Shown here one piece after another: positions 45,339 to 53,697 of a DNA stretch of 64,000 nucleotides. How positions within the stretch are numbered: the first letter of the stretch is position 1; each line of letters begins with the position of its first letter. The DNA is from Rothia sp. (in: high G+C Gram-positive bacteria) (GTDB lineage Bacteria; Actinomycetota; Actinomycetes; Actinomycetales; Micrococcaceae): positions 62,001 to 126,000 of the forward strand of contig NZ_JAUNVZ010000003.1 of the NCBI RefSeq assembly GCF_030540545.1, written 5' to 3'. The position numbers and the translations under genes are program-made. The notes under the pieces were generated by a model that had not been told where the DNA came from, ran no database searches, and worked only from the letters and a program-made list of their open reading frames with translations.

Positions 45339-46250
45339 ATGCAGACTGTCTCCGCAGTGATTCCCTTCTACGGGGAACCCGAACCCGTTCTGGAACTCAT
45401 TCAGAACCTCAAAACCCAGCAAGGCATTGACCCTGCACAGCTAGAAATCATCGTCTCCGATGATGTATCGCCCGTGCCTTTCCCCGAGACTGAAGGTGTT
45501 AAGGTCGTACGCCGCGCCCAGAACGGCGGCTTTGGTAGCGCCGTCAACTCCGGCGTCGCGGCAGCCACCGGCACCTGGCTCTTTATCCTCAATAGCGACC
45601 TGGAACTCTACCCCCGCTTTATTGCCGATATGCTCGCCGCCGTAGAGCCCCTCGGGGACGCTATGGCCAGCCCCCAGATTATCGGCCACGACGGTGCGCA
45701 CCAGTGGGTGGCACGCAAGTTCCCTACCGCATTCCACGCCGCCTGGGAATGGGCAACCCCTCTGGCACGCTTCAAGCCCACCGCATGGTGGCACAAGTAC
45801 GTTGGCCACGATGTTCCCGCATGCACCGCCACCGCCACCACCACTACTGACTGGCTCATGGGCGCCTGCATGGTGCTGCCCCGCGAAGTCTACAACCGTG
45901 TAGGCGGTATGGATCAGCGCTTCTACATGAATAGTGAAGAAGTGGATCTGCAGTACCGCCTGGTACAGGCGGGCGTACCCCGCTATATCGTGCCTGAAGT
46001 GGTGATTACCCACGAGGGAGGCGGCTCCTCGCCTTCTGCGCGCCGTCGTCAGTGGCTGACCACTGCCCGCTTTATCTATGCAGATAAGTGGGGTTTTGAA
46101 GACCGCCTGGAGCGAGCGCTGAAAGCAACCACCTACCTGAACTTCGCAGTGAACTCTGTACGTGCCCTGCGCAACCCAGATGTGCAGGCGCGAGTAGCTC
46201 TGCGCGAGGAATTGGGCTATATTGCCGCCGCGAAGCGTCGCGAGAATTAG
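45339..46250 (+). CDS. GT2 family glycosyltransferase, rhamnosyltransferase-like
   Basis: A GT-A enzyme of 303 residues. SAVIPFYGEPEPVLELI is the first strand, EIIVSDDVSP follows, and NGGFGSAVNSGVAAATGTWLFILNSDLELYP carries the NxD/NSDLEL metal motif near residue 87 typical of the WbbL/rhamnosyltransferase branch. GACMVLPREVYNRVGGMDQRFYMNSEEVDLQYRL near residue 170 holds the catalytic ED-type motif. With the rml genes 17 kb away, a dTDP-rhamnose donor is plausible but unproven. ATG 45339 follows GTAAGTTATAGGAAAAT, 6 bp after the ABC gene stop. Confidence 0.86.
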   Translation: MQTVSAVIPFYGEPEPVLELIQNLKTQQGIDPAQLEIIVSDDVSPVPFPETEGVKVVRRAQNGGFGSAVNSGVAAATGTWLFILNSDLELYPRFIADMLAAVEPLGDAMASPQIIGHDGAHQWVARKFPTAFHAAWEWATPLARFKPTAWWHKYVGHDVPACTATATTTTDWLMGACMVLPREVYNRVGGMDQRFYMNSEEVDLQYRLVQAGVPRYIVPEVVITHEGGGSSPSARRRQWLTTARFIYADKWGFEDRLERALKATTYLNFAVNSVRALRNPDVQARVALREELGYIAAAKRREN

Positions 46251-46299
46251 CCACCGCTCAAAATGCTAGCTAGGTCATAGCACTACTAAGGTCACGTAT

Positions 46300-46325
46300 G
46301 CCCCGAAAGGGCCTCTATCTTTAGT
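46300..46325 (+). terminator. Small GC hairpin after the GT2 gene
   Basis: GCCC-CGAAA-GGGC is followed by CTCTATCTTT. It is short, so it may only attenuate. Confidence 0.4.
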
Positions 46326-46342
46326 AGACTAGGAAATATACC

Positions 46343-46382
46343 GTGCACAGCCGACCCCGGGAGTGGGTCGGCGGTGCGTGCA
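46343..46382 (+). promoter_or_regulatory. Large leader hairpin inside the polysaccharide gene block
   Basis: GTGCAC (46343 and 46377) brackets GCCGACCC/GGGTCGGC (46350-46357, 46365-46372), forming an extended stem about 35 bp upstream of the next ATG. It may be a 5' UTR element of a separate transcript beginning in this 164-bp gap. TAGTAGACT at about 46323 could be part of a promoter. Confidence 0.4.
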
Positions 46383-46414
46383 CTCCCACTCAGACATCAA
46401 GGAATTCCTCGCGA

Positions 46415-47413
46415 ATGAGCACTCCGAAACTACTGCTGGTCTCCCCAGCATTCCACGGATACTGGAAAGCTATCCATGCATCCCTGGAAGTACATGGCTA
46501 CGCTGTGCGTACCCATATTTACGATGCCCCCGGCACCCTGGGCGAACGCATTATTAATAAGCTCGCCCACGAGCTGCCCGAGCGCTACCGTCCCGAAAGC
46601 CTGGCGCAGCAGGCAACCACCAAAGCCATTGAAGCATTTAATGACTACCGCCCCGATATTGTCCTGGTCATTAAGGGCGATATGCTCGGCGCCGCCTGGT
46701 GGGAAACCCTGCGTGCCTCCGGAGTGCGCTACGCGACCTGGCTATACGACGAGCTGCGCCGCATGCACTATAGCGAGGAAGACCTGCACAATCTGGGCGC
46801 TCTGGCAAGCTACAGCCCGCTGGATGCAGAGCACCTGCGCTCCATCGGCTTTGATGTGGTTGATATGCCCAATGCCTACGACTCGCACTGCCCGGTAGTG
46901 CCCACCCGCGAAGACTCCATTAGCTTTGTGGGTGCACGCTACCCCAACCGCGAAGAAATCCTCAAATACCTGGTGGATGCGGGCCTGCCCGTGCGCGCCT
47001 ACGGTCGCGCCTGGTCCCGCCATCCCTGGGATATTGCACGCACCAAAATGTTTACTGACTCCGGTGTGCCCGCAGAGCGTGATATTGACCGCTCCGTAGC
47101 CTACGGCGTCATGGCTTCCTCCCCGGCAACCCTGAATATTCACAGCAACCAGGACGGCTTTACCATGCGCACCTTCGAAGCGCCCGGTGTGGGAGCCCTG
47201 CAGATTATTGACCGTCCCGATGTGGACCGCTACTACGAGCCCGGTAAAGAGGTACTGGTCTACGAGTCCCTGGATGAGCTGGTGGAGATTAGCCAGCGTA
47301 TTTTCCAGGATCCCAAGTGGGCGGCACAGATTCGCGAAGCCGGCCACCGCCGCACCCTGGCGGAGCACACCTTTGATCAGCGCGTGAAGATATTGGAGCA
47401 GCTATGGGTCTAA
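46415..47413 (+). CDS. CgeB-like glycosyltransferase
   Basis: A 332-residue GT-B protein. The N-domain starts KLLLVSPAFHGYWKAIHASLE. SWRRHPWD-type loop AYGRAWSRHPWDIAR lies near residue 206. The C-terminal signature INIHSNQDGFTMRTFEAPG-like block (here NIHSNQDGFTMRTFEAPGVG) near 248, then IIDRPDVDRYYEPGKEVLVYESLDELVE, is that of the Glyco_trans_1_2/CgeB family. Such enzymes appear in spore-coat and capsular glycan loci with NeuA/NeuB-like genes. The acceptor is unknown. ATG 46415 follows AAGGAATTCCTCGCGA. Its end overlaps the next gene by 10 bp, so the two are translationally coupled. Confidence 0.82.
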   Translation: MSTPKLLLVSPAFHGYWKAIHASLEVHGYAVRTHIYDAPGTLGERIINKLAHELPERYRPESLAQQATTKAIEAFNDYRPDIVLVIKGDMLGAAWWETLRASGVRYATWLYDELRRMHYSEEDLHNLGALASYSPLDAEHLRSIGFDVVDMPNAYDSHCPVVPTREDSISFVGARYPNREEILKYLVDAGLPVRAYGRAWSRHPWDIARTKMFTDSGVPAERDIDRSVAYGVMASSPATLNIHSNQDGFTMRTFEAPGVGALQIIDRPDVDRYYEPGKEVLVYESLDELVEISQRIFQDPKWAAQIREAGHRRTLAEHTFDQRVKILEQLWV

Positions 47414-48465
47414 ACTATCCCCTGGATTTGGCGGCGTGGTCGCGCTGGCAGCAGCGCCAGAACCGCGTGCGCTGGGCAAAACACGCCCTGAAGTCTGCGC
47501 TGACGCGAGGCGGCTCGGGGGAGAGCGCCGTACCTGCCGCCTACCTGCACACTCCCGTTATGCACGGTGAGCAAATGCAGGTGCTGGTTGTTTTGGATTC
47601 TTTCTCACCCACCAGTCGAGCCTCCCTACTGGAACCGGTTAAACGCCTGCAGGCACCCGCGGTGATTCTCGCTCCCGGCGATGCCCGCGAATACCTGGAG
47701 GGTGAATGGTCGGTTGAACCCGTAGAGCTTAGCTCACTGGCTCAGAAACTACCGGAAGTGCAGATTGTGCTCTCTCTGGGACACTATCTGGCGCTGGGCT
47801 ACGCAGCCTACGACTATGCCCGTGCTATTGGCGCCCAGTACTGGGTGGTGCAGCACGGTCTGCTGGTTCCCAATGCGCCGCCTCTACCTATTGGCTCGGT
47901 ATTGCTCGCCTTTAGCCAGCAGGACGCCGACTACTGGAAGAGCGGACGTAAAGACATCCGCAGCCACGCTGTAGGATCCCAGCTGCTCTACACCGCAGCG
48001 CAAACCGCACGCGAACAGCAGCAGCACACCAGCGGAGAAATCGTGTTCCTTGGACAGATGCACGGTGCGGAACTGCCGCGTGCCTCCTTCGCCCGCGCGG
48101 CCTACACCTTCCTGAAAAACAATGGGGGAGTGTACCGCCCGCACCCGAGCGAAAAGGATAAACTCTCCACGCTCACCCACAGCCTCTGGGAAAAGACCGG
48201 GATTAAAATCGACCGCTCCAGCGCTGCACTCAAGGACCTAACGAATCCGGTCGTTTCAATCTTCTCCACCGGAGTGCTCGAAGCAGCCATCCGTGGAATC
48301 GACGCGTGGGTCTACCACCCGGCGCCCCCGGCATGGCTCGAAGAATTCTGGGACCGCTACGGCATGCACCGTTGGGGAGAAACCCCCACGCCCGCGCCGG
48401 AGCAACCGGAGACGGAACCCGCCCAAAAAATCGCTGAACTGATCATGGAAGAATTGGAGAACTAA
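47404..48465 (+). CDS. GT-B-like protein, candidate nonulosonate (sialic-type) transferase
   Basis: A 353-residue protein. The N-terminal 50 residues are basic. QVLVVLDSFSPTSRASLLEPV begins a Rossmann-like half, and VQHGLLVPNAPPLP near residue 148 marks a glycine/histidine loop. EIVFLGQMHGAELPR leads the second half, VYRPHPSEKDKL near 243 contains an HP motif, and VSIFSTGVLEAAIRG near 285 an S-T motif. HP and S-S/T motifs are known in bacterial sialyltransferases of families GT38, GT52 and GT80; their D/E-D/E-G motif is not clearly seen. It lies directly before the CMP-sugar synthetase gene, with stop and start adjoining, which supports a CMP-nonulosonate donor, by inference. The C-terminal 25 residues are Pro/Glu-rich. 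Confidence 0.7.
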   Translation: MGLNYPLDLAAWSRWQQRQNRVRWAKHALKSALTRGGSGESAVPAAYLHTPVMHGEQMQVLVVLDSFSPTSRASLLEPVKRLQAPAVILAPGDAREYLEGEWSVEPVELSSLAQKLPEVQIVLSLGHYLALGYAAYDYARAIGAQYWVVQHGLLVPNAPPLPIGSVLLAFSQQDADYWKSGRKDIRSHAVGSQLLYTAAQTAREQQQHTSGEIVFLGQMHGAELPRASFARAAYTFLKNNGGVYRPHPSEKDKLSTLTHSLWEKTGIKIDRSSAALKDLTNPVVSIFSTGVLEAAIRGIDAWVYHPAPPAWLEEFWDRYGMHRWGETPTPAPEQPETEPAQKIAELIMEELEN

Positions 48466-49191
48466 ATGCGTATCCTCTGCGTCATCCCCGTGCGCGGCGG
48501 CTCCAAAGGCATCCCGCGCAAAAACCTGCGCGAAATCGCCGGCAAACCCCTGGTTGCCTGGACCATTGAACAGGCGCTCGCAGCAGCCGACGAAGTAGCC
48601 CCCGAGCACGAACTGCGCGTTATCGTCTCCACTGACGACACCGAACTGGCAGATATCGCACGACGCTACGGTGCCGAGGTGCCCTTTATGCGCCCGGCAC
48701 ACCTGGCAGAAGATACCACCGCCACCGAGCCCGTCATCGAGCACGCTATTGAGTACGTGAGCGATAACGGCTGGGCACCCGATGCCGTCATGCTGCTACA
48801 GGCAACCAGCCCGGTTCGTCTGCCCGGCACCCTGGCACGTGCAGTGCACCAGTTCGTGGAGAACGGCAAGGACTCCATGGTCGGCGTGATTCCCATGGGC
48901 CCCTTCGTCTGGACCTGGCATGCAGACGGCGAACCCACCGCCGAATTTGACGTCATGAACCGCCCGCGCCGCCAAGAACTCACCAAGGAAACCTTCCGCT
49001 ACCGCGAAAACGGTTCCATGTACATTACCAAAACTGATGTGTACACCCAGCATCACAACCGCCTGGCGGGGTATCCTGGAGGTAGCATCGATTTGTTCAT
49101 GCTTGAAGAAGTCGAAGGTGTCGACATTGACGCACCCATCGACTTCTCCGTGGCAGAACACCAGCTCCTGCAGATCCTGGAGAGCAAGTAA
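48466..49191 (+). CDS. CMP-nonulosonate (acylneuraminate) cytidylyltransferase
   Basis: This enzyme activates a nine-carbon 2-keto acid with CTP. It has 241 residues. The signature IPVRGGSKGIPRKNLREIAGKPL is at residues 7-28, with the CTP-binding Arg and Lys residues intact. VIVSTDDTELADIARRYGAEV, LLQATSPVRLP and RYRENGSMYITK follow as in NeuA, PseF and LegF. EGVDIDAPIDFSVAE holds the C-terminal metal-binding aspartates. Which sugar is used (Neu, Pse, Leg or other) cannot be told. The ATG is immediately after the previous stop codon, with GGAGAACTAA as the ribosome site. The NeuB-like synthase follows after 53 bp. Confidence 0.9.
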   Translation: MRILCVIPVRGGSKGIPRKNLREIAGKPLVAWTIEQALAAADEVAPEHELRVIVSTDDTELADIARRYGAEVPFMRPAHLAEDTTATEPVIEHAIEYVSDNGWAPDAVMLLQATSPVRLPGTLARAVHQFVENGKDSMVGVIPMGPFVWTWHADGEPTAEFDVMNRPRRQELTKETFRYRENGSMYITKTDVYTQHHNRLAGYPGGSIDLFMLEEVEGVDIDAPIDFSVAEHQLLQILESK

Positions 49192-49244
49192 ACGCTCAAC
49201 GCTTGCCCTAGCATCATCTCACTCATAAGAAAGACAATACACAC

Positions 49245-51488
49245 GTGATTATTGAACGTAATATCGCACCCTACGTGGTCTTCGCAGAAGACCCGATGCT
49301 CACCGCACTCCAGAAGATCTCTGCAAACGGTCAGCGAATCATCTTCCTGGTTAACGAATCCGGTGTGTTGCGCGGTTCCCTCTCCGACGGCGACTTCCGC
49401 CGCTGGTTGATCGCTAACCCCACCGCCTCCCTGGAAACCAGCGCACAGGCAGCAGCAAACCCCAACCCCACCACCGCACCCGTCGGTAGTGAGGCAGAGG
49501 TGCTGCGCAGCCACTTCGCACACGGCATTAACCACGTGCCGCTGGTGGACGAGCGCGGCCACCTGGTAGCCCTGGCGATGGATGAGCAGGATGTTCTGCG
49601 CATCGGCAAGCACACCATTAGCGAAGATTCCCCCGCCTTCATCATTGCCGAGATCGGTAATAACCACCAGGGTGATGTGGATCTGGCAAAGCATCTGGTT
49701 GACCTGGCTGTTGAGGCAGGCGCCGACGCCGTGAAGTTCCAGCTGCGCGATATGGACGCCCTGTACCGCCAGCGCGGCGCAGCAACCGCCGGTGAGGATC
49801 TGGGCGTGCAGTACACCCTGGATCTGCTCTCCAAGTACTCCTTCAGCGTGGAGCAGATGTACGAGGTTTTCGACCACGTCAAGCAGCACGATATGGACAT
49901 TATGTGCACCCCCTGGGACGCACCCAGCGTGCAGGCGCTGGTGGACTATGGCATTCAGGGCATGAAGATCGCTTCTGCTGATTTGACCAACCACGAGCTG
50001 CTGCGCGATGTGGCATCCCGCGGCCTGCCTATGCTGGTCTCCACCGGTATGAGCCGTGAAGAGGAAATCCGCGAGTCTGTGGCTCTGCTGCGCAATGCGG
50101 GCGCCTCCTACGCCCTGCTGCAGTGCCAGTCTGCATACCCTGCACCCTTCAAGGACGTTAACCTGGCGTACATGGACCGCCTGGCTGAAATCGGTCAGTG
50201 CCTGGTCGGTTACTCCGGCCACGAGCGCGGCTTCCACGTGCCGATCGCTGCCGTTGCACGCGGTGCAAAGATCATTGAGAAGCACTTTACCATCGACAAG
50301 ACTCTGGAAGGCAACGACCACACTGTTTCGCTGCTGCCCGAGGAATTCAAGACCATGGTTCAGCAGATCCGCGAGGTTGAGACCTCTATCGGTTCTGCCG
50401 CTCCCCGCGAGGTATCCACCGGTGAGCTGATGAACCGCGTGAACCTGGCAAAGTCCCTGGTTGCTACCCGCCACATTGCCAAGGGCGAGGTTGTCACCGA
50501 GGCTGACGTTGCCGTGAAGTCTCCCGGCCGCGGTCTGCAGCCGAACTACCTGCCTCAGCTGCTGGGTCGTACCATGCAGCGCGACGTTGAAGAAGGTACC
50601 TTCTTCTTTGAGGGCGATTTGAAGGATGATGTGGTCACTCGACGTACCTTCGAATTCGATCGCCCCTGGGGTCTGCCGGTTCGCTATCACGACTACAAGC
50701 CGCTGCTGCAGGACTCCAACCCTGACTTCCTGGAGTTCCACTTCTCCTACAAGGACCTGGAAATCAATATTGACGAGGTCTTTGACGAGAAGCTGCCCAT
50801 TAGCTTCACCACCCACCTGCCCGATTTGTTTGCAGGTGACTTCCTGGTGGACCTGGCGTCCAAGGACCCCGAGGTCTGGGAGCGCTCCATTGCTGAGGTT
50901 CAGCGCACCATTGACATTACCCGCGATCTGACCCGCTACTTCACCGTAGAGGACGATCCGGTCATGGTCGTGACCATGGGCGGTTTCACCAAGGATAAGC
51001 ACATCCCCGCCGCAGCTCGTGCCGAGAAGTACGAGCGCATTGGCGAGGCTCTGAAGCGTCTGGACGCATCCGGCGTGCGCCTGGCGGCTCAGACTCTGCC
51101 CCCGTACCCTTGGCTGATGGGTGGTCAGCAGTACCACAACCTCTTCCTGGATCCCAAGGACACCGCTGAGTTCTCGCGTGCCTACGACACCGCACTGTGC
51201 CTGGATATCTCCCACACCATGCTGGCATGTAACTTCCTGAACATCCCGCTGTCCGAGGCTGTTGAGCAGCTGGCTCCGCTGTCCATCCACCTGCACCTGG
51301 TGGACGGTACCGGCGTGGACGGCGAAGGCGTACAGGTCGGCGAAGGCGATGTGGACTGGGCTGCACTGGGTAAGCAGCTGCGTGAGCTGACCCCCAAGTC
51401 TTCTTTCATTCCCGAAATTTGGCAGGGTCACATTAACAACGGTGAGGGCTTCTTCACCGCTCTGGACCGCCTGGAGAAGTGGCTGTAG
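49245..51488 (+). CDS. Multi-domain nonulosonate synthase: CBS - NeuB - SAF - TIM barrel
   Basis: A 747-residue fusion. Residues about 1-120 form a CBS pair (VFAEDPMLTALQKI, INHVPLVDERGHLVALAM). Residues 130-375 are the NeuB condensation barrel (FIIAEIGNNHQGDVDLAK, AVKFQLRD, GYSGHERGFHVPIAAVARGA, EKHFTIDKTLEGNDHTVSL), which joins PEP to a hexosamine. Residues 399-459 are the SAF antifreeze-like domain (SLVATRHIAKGEVVTEADV). Residues 475-747 form a xylose-isomerase/AP-endonuclease-2-like barrel with likely metal ligands in CLDISHTML, IHLHLVDGTG and FIPEIWQGH. It follows the cytidylyltransferase. No NeuC-type epimerase is present, so the C-terminal barrel may make or remodel the hexosamine, by inference. 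The start is GTG. Confidence 0.9.
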   Translation: MIIERNIAPYVVFAEDPMLTALQKISANGQRIIFLVNESGVLRGSLSDGDFRRWLIANPTASLETSAQAAANPNPTTAPVGSEAEVLRSHFAHGINHVPLVDERGHLVALAMDEQDVLRIGKHTISEDSPAFIIAEIGNNHQGDVDLAKHLVDLAVEAGADAVKFQLRDMDALYRQRGAATAGEDLGVQYTLDLLSKYSFSVEQMYEVFDHVKQHDMDIMCTPWDAPSVQALVDYGIQGMKIASADLTNHELLRDVASRGLPMLVSTGMSREEEIRESVALLRNAGASYALLQCQSAYPAPFKDVNLAYMDRLAEIGQCLVGYSGHERGFHVPIAAVARGAKIIEKHFTIDKTLEGNDHTVSLLPEEFKTMVQQIREVETSIGSAAPREVSTGELMNRVNLAKSLVATRHIAKGEVVTEADVAVKSPGRGLQPNYLPQLLGRTMQRDVEEGTFFFEGDLKDDVVTRRTFEFDRPWGLPVRYHDYKPLLQDSNPDFLEFHFSYKDLEINIDEVFDEKLPISFTTHLPDLFAGDFLVDLASKDPEVWERSIAEVQRTIDITRDLTRYFTVEDDPVMVVTMGGFTKDKHIPAAARAEKYERIGEALKRLDASGVRLAAQTLPPYPWLMGGQQYHNLFLDPKDTAEFSRAYDTALCLDISHTMLACNFLNIPLSEAVEQLAPLSIHLHLVDGTGVDGEGVQVGEGDVDWAALGKQLRELTPKSSFIPEIWQGHINNGEGFFTALDRLEKWL

Positions 51489-51499
51489 GTCGGGAAACA

Positions 51500-52573
51500 G
51501 TGACTGTTCATCAGAACACGCGACGTACCGGGGGCAATGAAGTACTGGATAATAGCTTCATTACCCCCGGGCGTTTCCGCGAGCTGGACGGCCTGCGCGG
51601 TATCGCGGCTATCACTGTGGTTTTGTACCATTTTGGTATGCCTGCTGGAGGCGCACCCGGTCCCTACGATATTTCCTGGGGTGAGTTGGGCGTCCAGCTC
51701 TTCTTCATCATTTCCGGTTACGTTATTTTGTTGACGGCTATTAAGAGCGCGAATGCCCTGAGCTTTGTGATTTCTCGTTTTAGCCGCCTGTACCCGACGT
51801 ACTGGTTAGCCCTTGCTCTTGCTGCGGGAACGTATTTTTTGTATGGAAATCCCCACCGCAATATCACGGCTATGCAGACCCTGGTCAATACGACCATGTT
51901 CCAGCGCTTTTTCCTGGTTGATAATGTGGATCAGGTGTACTGGACCCTGGCAGTAGAGCTGCAATTTTATGCGTTGATGACGGTATACCTGCTGTTTCGT
52001 CGGGGCACGGTGTACCGACGGGAACTGGTCGTTGGCATGCTGATCTGGGTTTTTATGGGCTCAATTCTGTGTGTGGTGTTCCACCCCGAGGCCGCACTTT
52101 CAGGCGTTCCGAAGATGCTTGTCTGGGCGGTAGTTGCCGAACACGCACCGTTATTCAGCCTAGGTATGGTGCTCTTTATGTACAGTCATGATCGTCGCTT
52201 TACTCTGCTGATTCCTCTCTTTAGCCTGGTAGCGTCGCTTAACGCATGGCTCATGCATGATGCAGTTCACGGTATTGGTGTTGCGCTGATTTGTGTGGCG
52301 TTCTTTGCGGTTATTTATGTGAAGAACGTGCCCTGGCTGGCACACGGTCCTCTGAACTTTTTAGGTCAGATTTCCTATCCTCTGTATCTGAACCATGAAA
52401 TGTTCGGCTATATGTTGATTGACATTTTCGTGCCTGTTCTCGGTGTATGGGGCGGTCGTGTGCTTGCTCTGGTTATTGTGATTCTGTGGGCTTATCTGAT
52501 GCATCGTACGGTGGAAACTCGTCTTTCTTCCGCGCTGCGTAAGAGCTTGCAAGGAAAGTTAGTGAAATCATGA
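51500..52573 (+). CDS. Acyltransferase 3 family membrane protein
   Basis: A polytopic O-acyltransferase of about 357 residues. FRELDGLRGIAAITVVLYHF holds the conserved Arg and catalytic His. GELGVQLFFIISGYVI and FVISRFSRLYPTYWLAL (R-x-R-type loop) follow, then VYWTLAVELQFYALM, and NFLGQISYPLYLNHEMFGYM near the C-terminus. About ten hydrophobic helices are seen. Members acetylate or acylate surface glycans. GTG 51479 overlaps the previous stop and GTG 51500 lies just beyond; I choose the latter without strong evidence. The stop overlaps the next ATG in ATGA. Confidence 0.85.
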   Translation: MTVHQNTRRTGGNEVLDNSFITPGRFRELDGLRGIAAITVVLYHFGMPAGGAPGPYDISWGELGVQLFFIISGYVILLTAIKSANALSFVISRFSRLYPTYWLALALAAGTYFLYGNPHRNITAMQTLVNTTMFQRFFLVDNVDQVYWTLAVELQFYALMTVYLLFRRGTVYRRELVVGMLIWVFMGSILCVVFHPEAALSGVPKMLVWAVVAEHAPLFSLGMVLFMYSHDRRFTLLIPLFSLVASLNAWLMHDAVHGIGVALICVAFFAVIYVKNVPWLAHGPLNFLGQISYPLYLNHEMFGYMLIDIFVPVLGVWGGRVLALVIVILWAYLMHRTVETRLSSALRKSLQGKLVKS

Positions 52574-53697
52574 GTTCTGTAGATTCTCCTGCTGCTTTGT
52601 GGGTCGTTCCTGTCCCTGATTTTGGCGGTGTAGCTCGGCACGTCGTTGATATGGCACGTGCCGGGCTTCCCGGCTTTAACCTCGTGGTTCTAGCCCCCAC
52701 TGGTAAGCTAACCGAGCGCCTGGAATCTATGGGCGTTGAGGTTATCCATGCTGAGTTTGGTCCCGACTACGGCTTTAAGACCTCTTTTGCCACTTTGGAC
52801 GCCGCCATTAGTGAGCATAAGCCCGCGCTGGTCCATAGCCATCTGGCGTACGCTGATGTGGTTGCTGCTGCCGTGGTGAATGCTCGTGCAGTGCGCCGCG
52901 TGCTTAACAAAGGTGTGTGGGTTCCCAAGCTGGTGACCACCGAGCATGGTATTGCTGGTAATGATACGGTCTATCACAAGAGCTCCTGGCGTTCTAAGCT
53001 CATGGAGCAGGTACACCGTGTGCGCCTGTGGGGTACGGATAAGGCTATTGCTGTTTCCGACTCTACCGCTGAACAGATGGGTGCCAAGTGGGGCGCCCGC
53101 AATGTCACCACCGTATATAACGGTGTGGATATTGAGGAAGTGCGCTCGGCGGTTGAGGCTCAGCGTACCGTTCCCCTGGATGGTGCGCCGCGTCTACTGT
53201 CTCTCTCTCGTCTGTCCCCCGAAAAGGGGATTGACGTGCTGCTGGAGGCATTTGCCCTGCTGCATGCTGACTACCCGCAGGCTCACCTGGAGATTGCCGG
53301 TAGCGGTGATTTGGCGGATGAACTGGCAGCTCATGCGGAGCGTCTGAATTTGGGCGATACTGTAACCTTTAGCGGGTTTGTTGATCCGGTGGCGGCAATG
53401 TCTCGGTCGAATCTGTTGGTTCAGCTCTCTGTCTGGGAGAACTGCTCCTACACGCTGTTGGATGCTCGTTCTGCGGGCTTGAAGGTTGTCGCGACCGCCG
53501 TGGGGGGCAACCCGGAGATTCTTGAACCGGTAAGCCTGGTGAACCGTGACAGTAAGCAGTTGGTGCAGGATGTGTACCATGCCATGCGTACCCAGCTGCA
53601 GTCTTCTGCCTCAGATTCCTTCACCTGGATTTCGAATGAGCAGATGGCCGCTCAAACCGTCGCCTTGTACACCCGTCTTCTTGCAGGAGGAAAATAA
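52570..53697 (+). CDS. GT4 family glycosyltransferase
   Basis: A 375-residue GT-B enzyme. ALWVVPVPDFGGVARHVVDMA is the N-terminal glycine loop, LVHSHLAYADVVAAA and KLVTTEHGIAGND follow, and the C-domain opens LLSLSRLSPEKGIDVLLEAF near residue 210. VWENCSYTLLDARSAGLKVVAT is the E-x7-E-equivalent motif, here with Asp in place of the second Glu. NPEILEPVSLVN follows. The acceptor is unknown. It is coupled to the acyltransferase by an ATGA overlap, and its own stop overlaps the start of the polymerase gene. Confidence 0.87.
   Translation: MSSVDSPAALWVVPVPDFGGVARHVVDMARAGLPGFNLVVLAPTGKLTERLESMGVEVIHAEFGPDYGFKTSFATLDAAISEHKPALVHSHLAYADVVAAAVVNARAVRRVLNKGVWVPKLVTTEHGIAGNDTVYHKSSWRSKLMEQVHRVRLWGTDKAIAVSDSTAEQMGAKWGARNVTTVYNGVDIEEVRSAVEAQRTVPLDGAPRLLSLSRLSPEKGIDVLLEAFALLHADYPQAHLEIAGSGDLADELAAHAERLNLGDTVTFSGFVDPVAAMSRSNLLVQLSVWENCSYTLLDARSAGLKVVATAVGGNPEILEPVSLVNRDSKQLVQDVYHAMRTQLQSSASDSFTWISNEQMAAQTVALYTRLLAGGK

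Noticed and set aside
49053..51431. A 792-codon open frame on the minus strand opposite the NeuB fusion gene
   Set aside because: It has no family motifs and an odd composition rich in V, H, Q and G. It mirrors the codon bias of the plus-strand gene, as do the long antisense frames over sdhA, the acidic protein and ABC-F.
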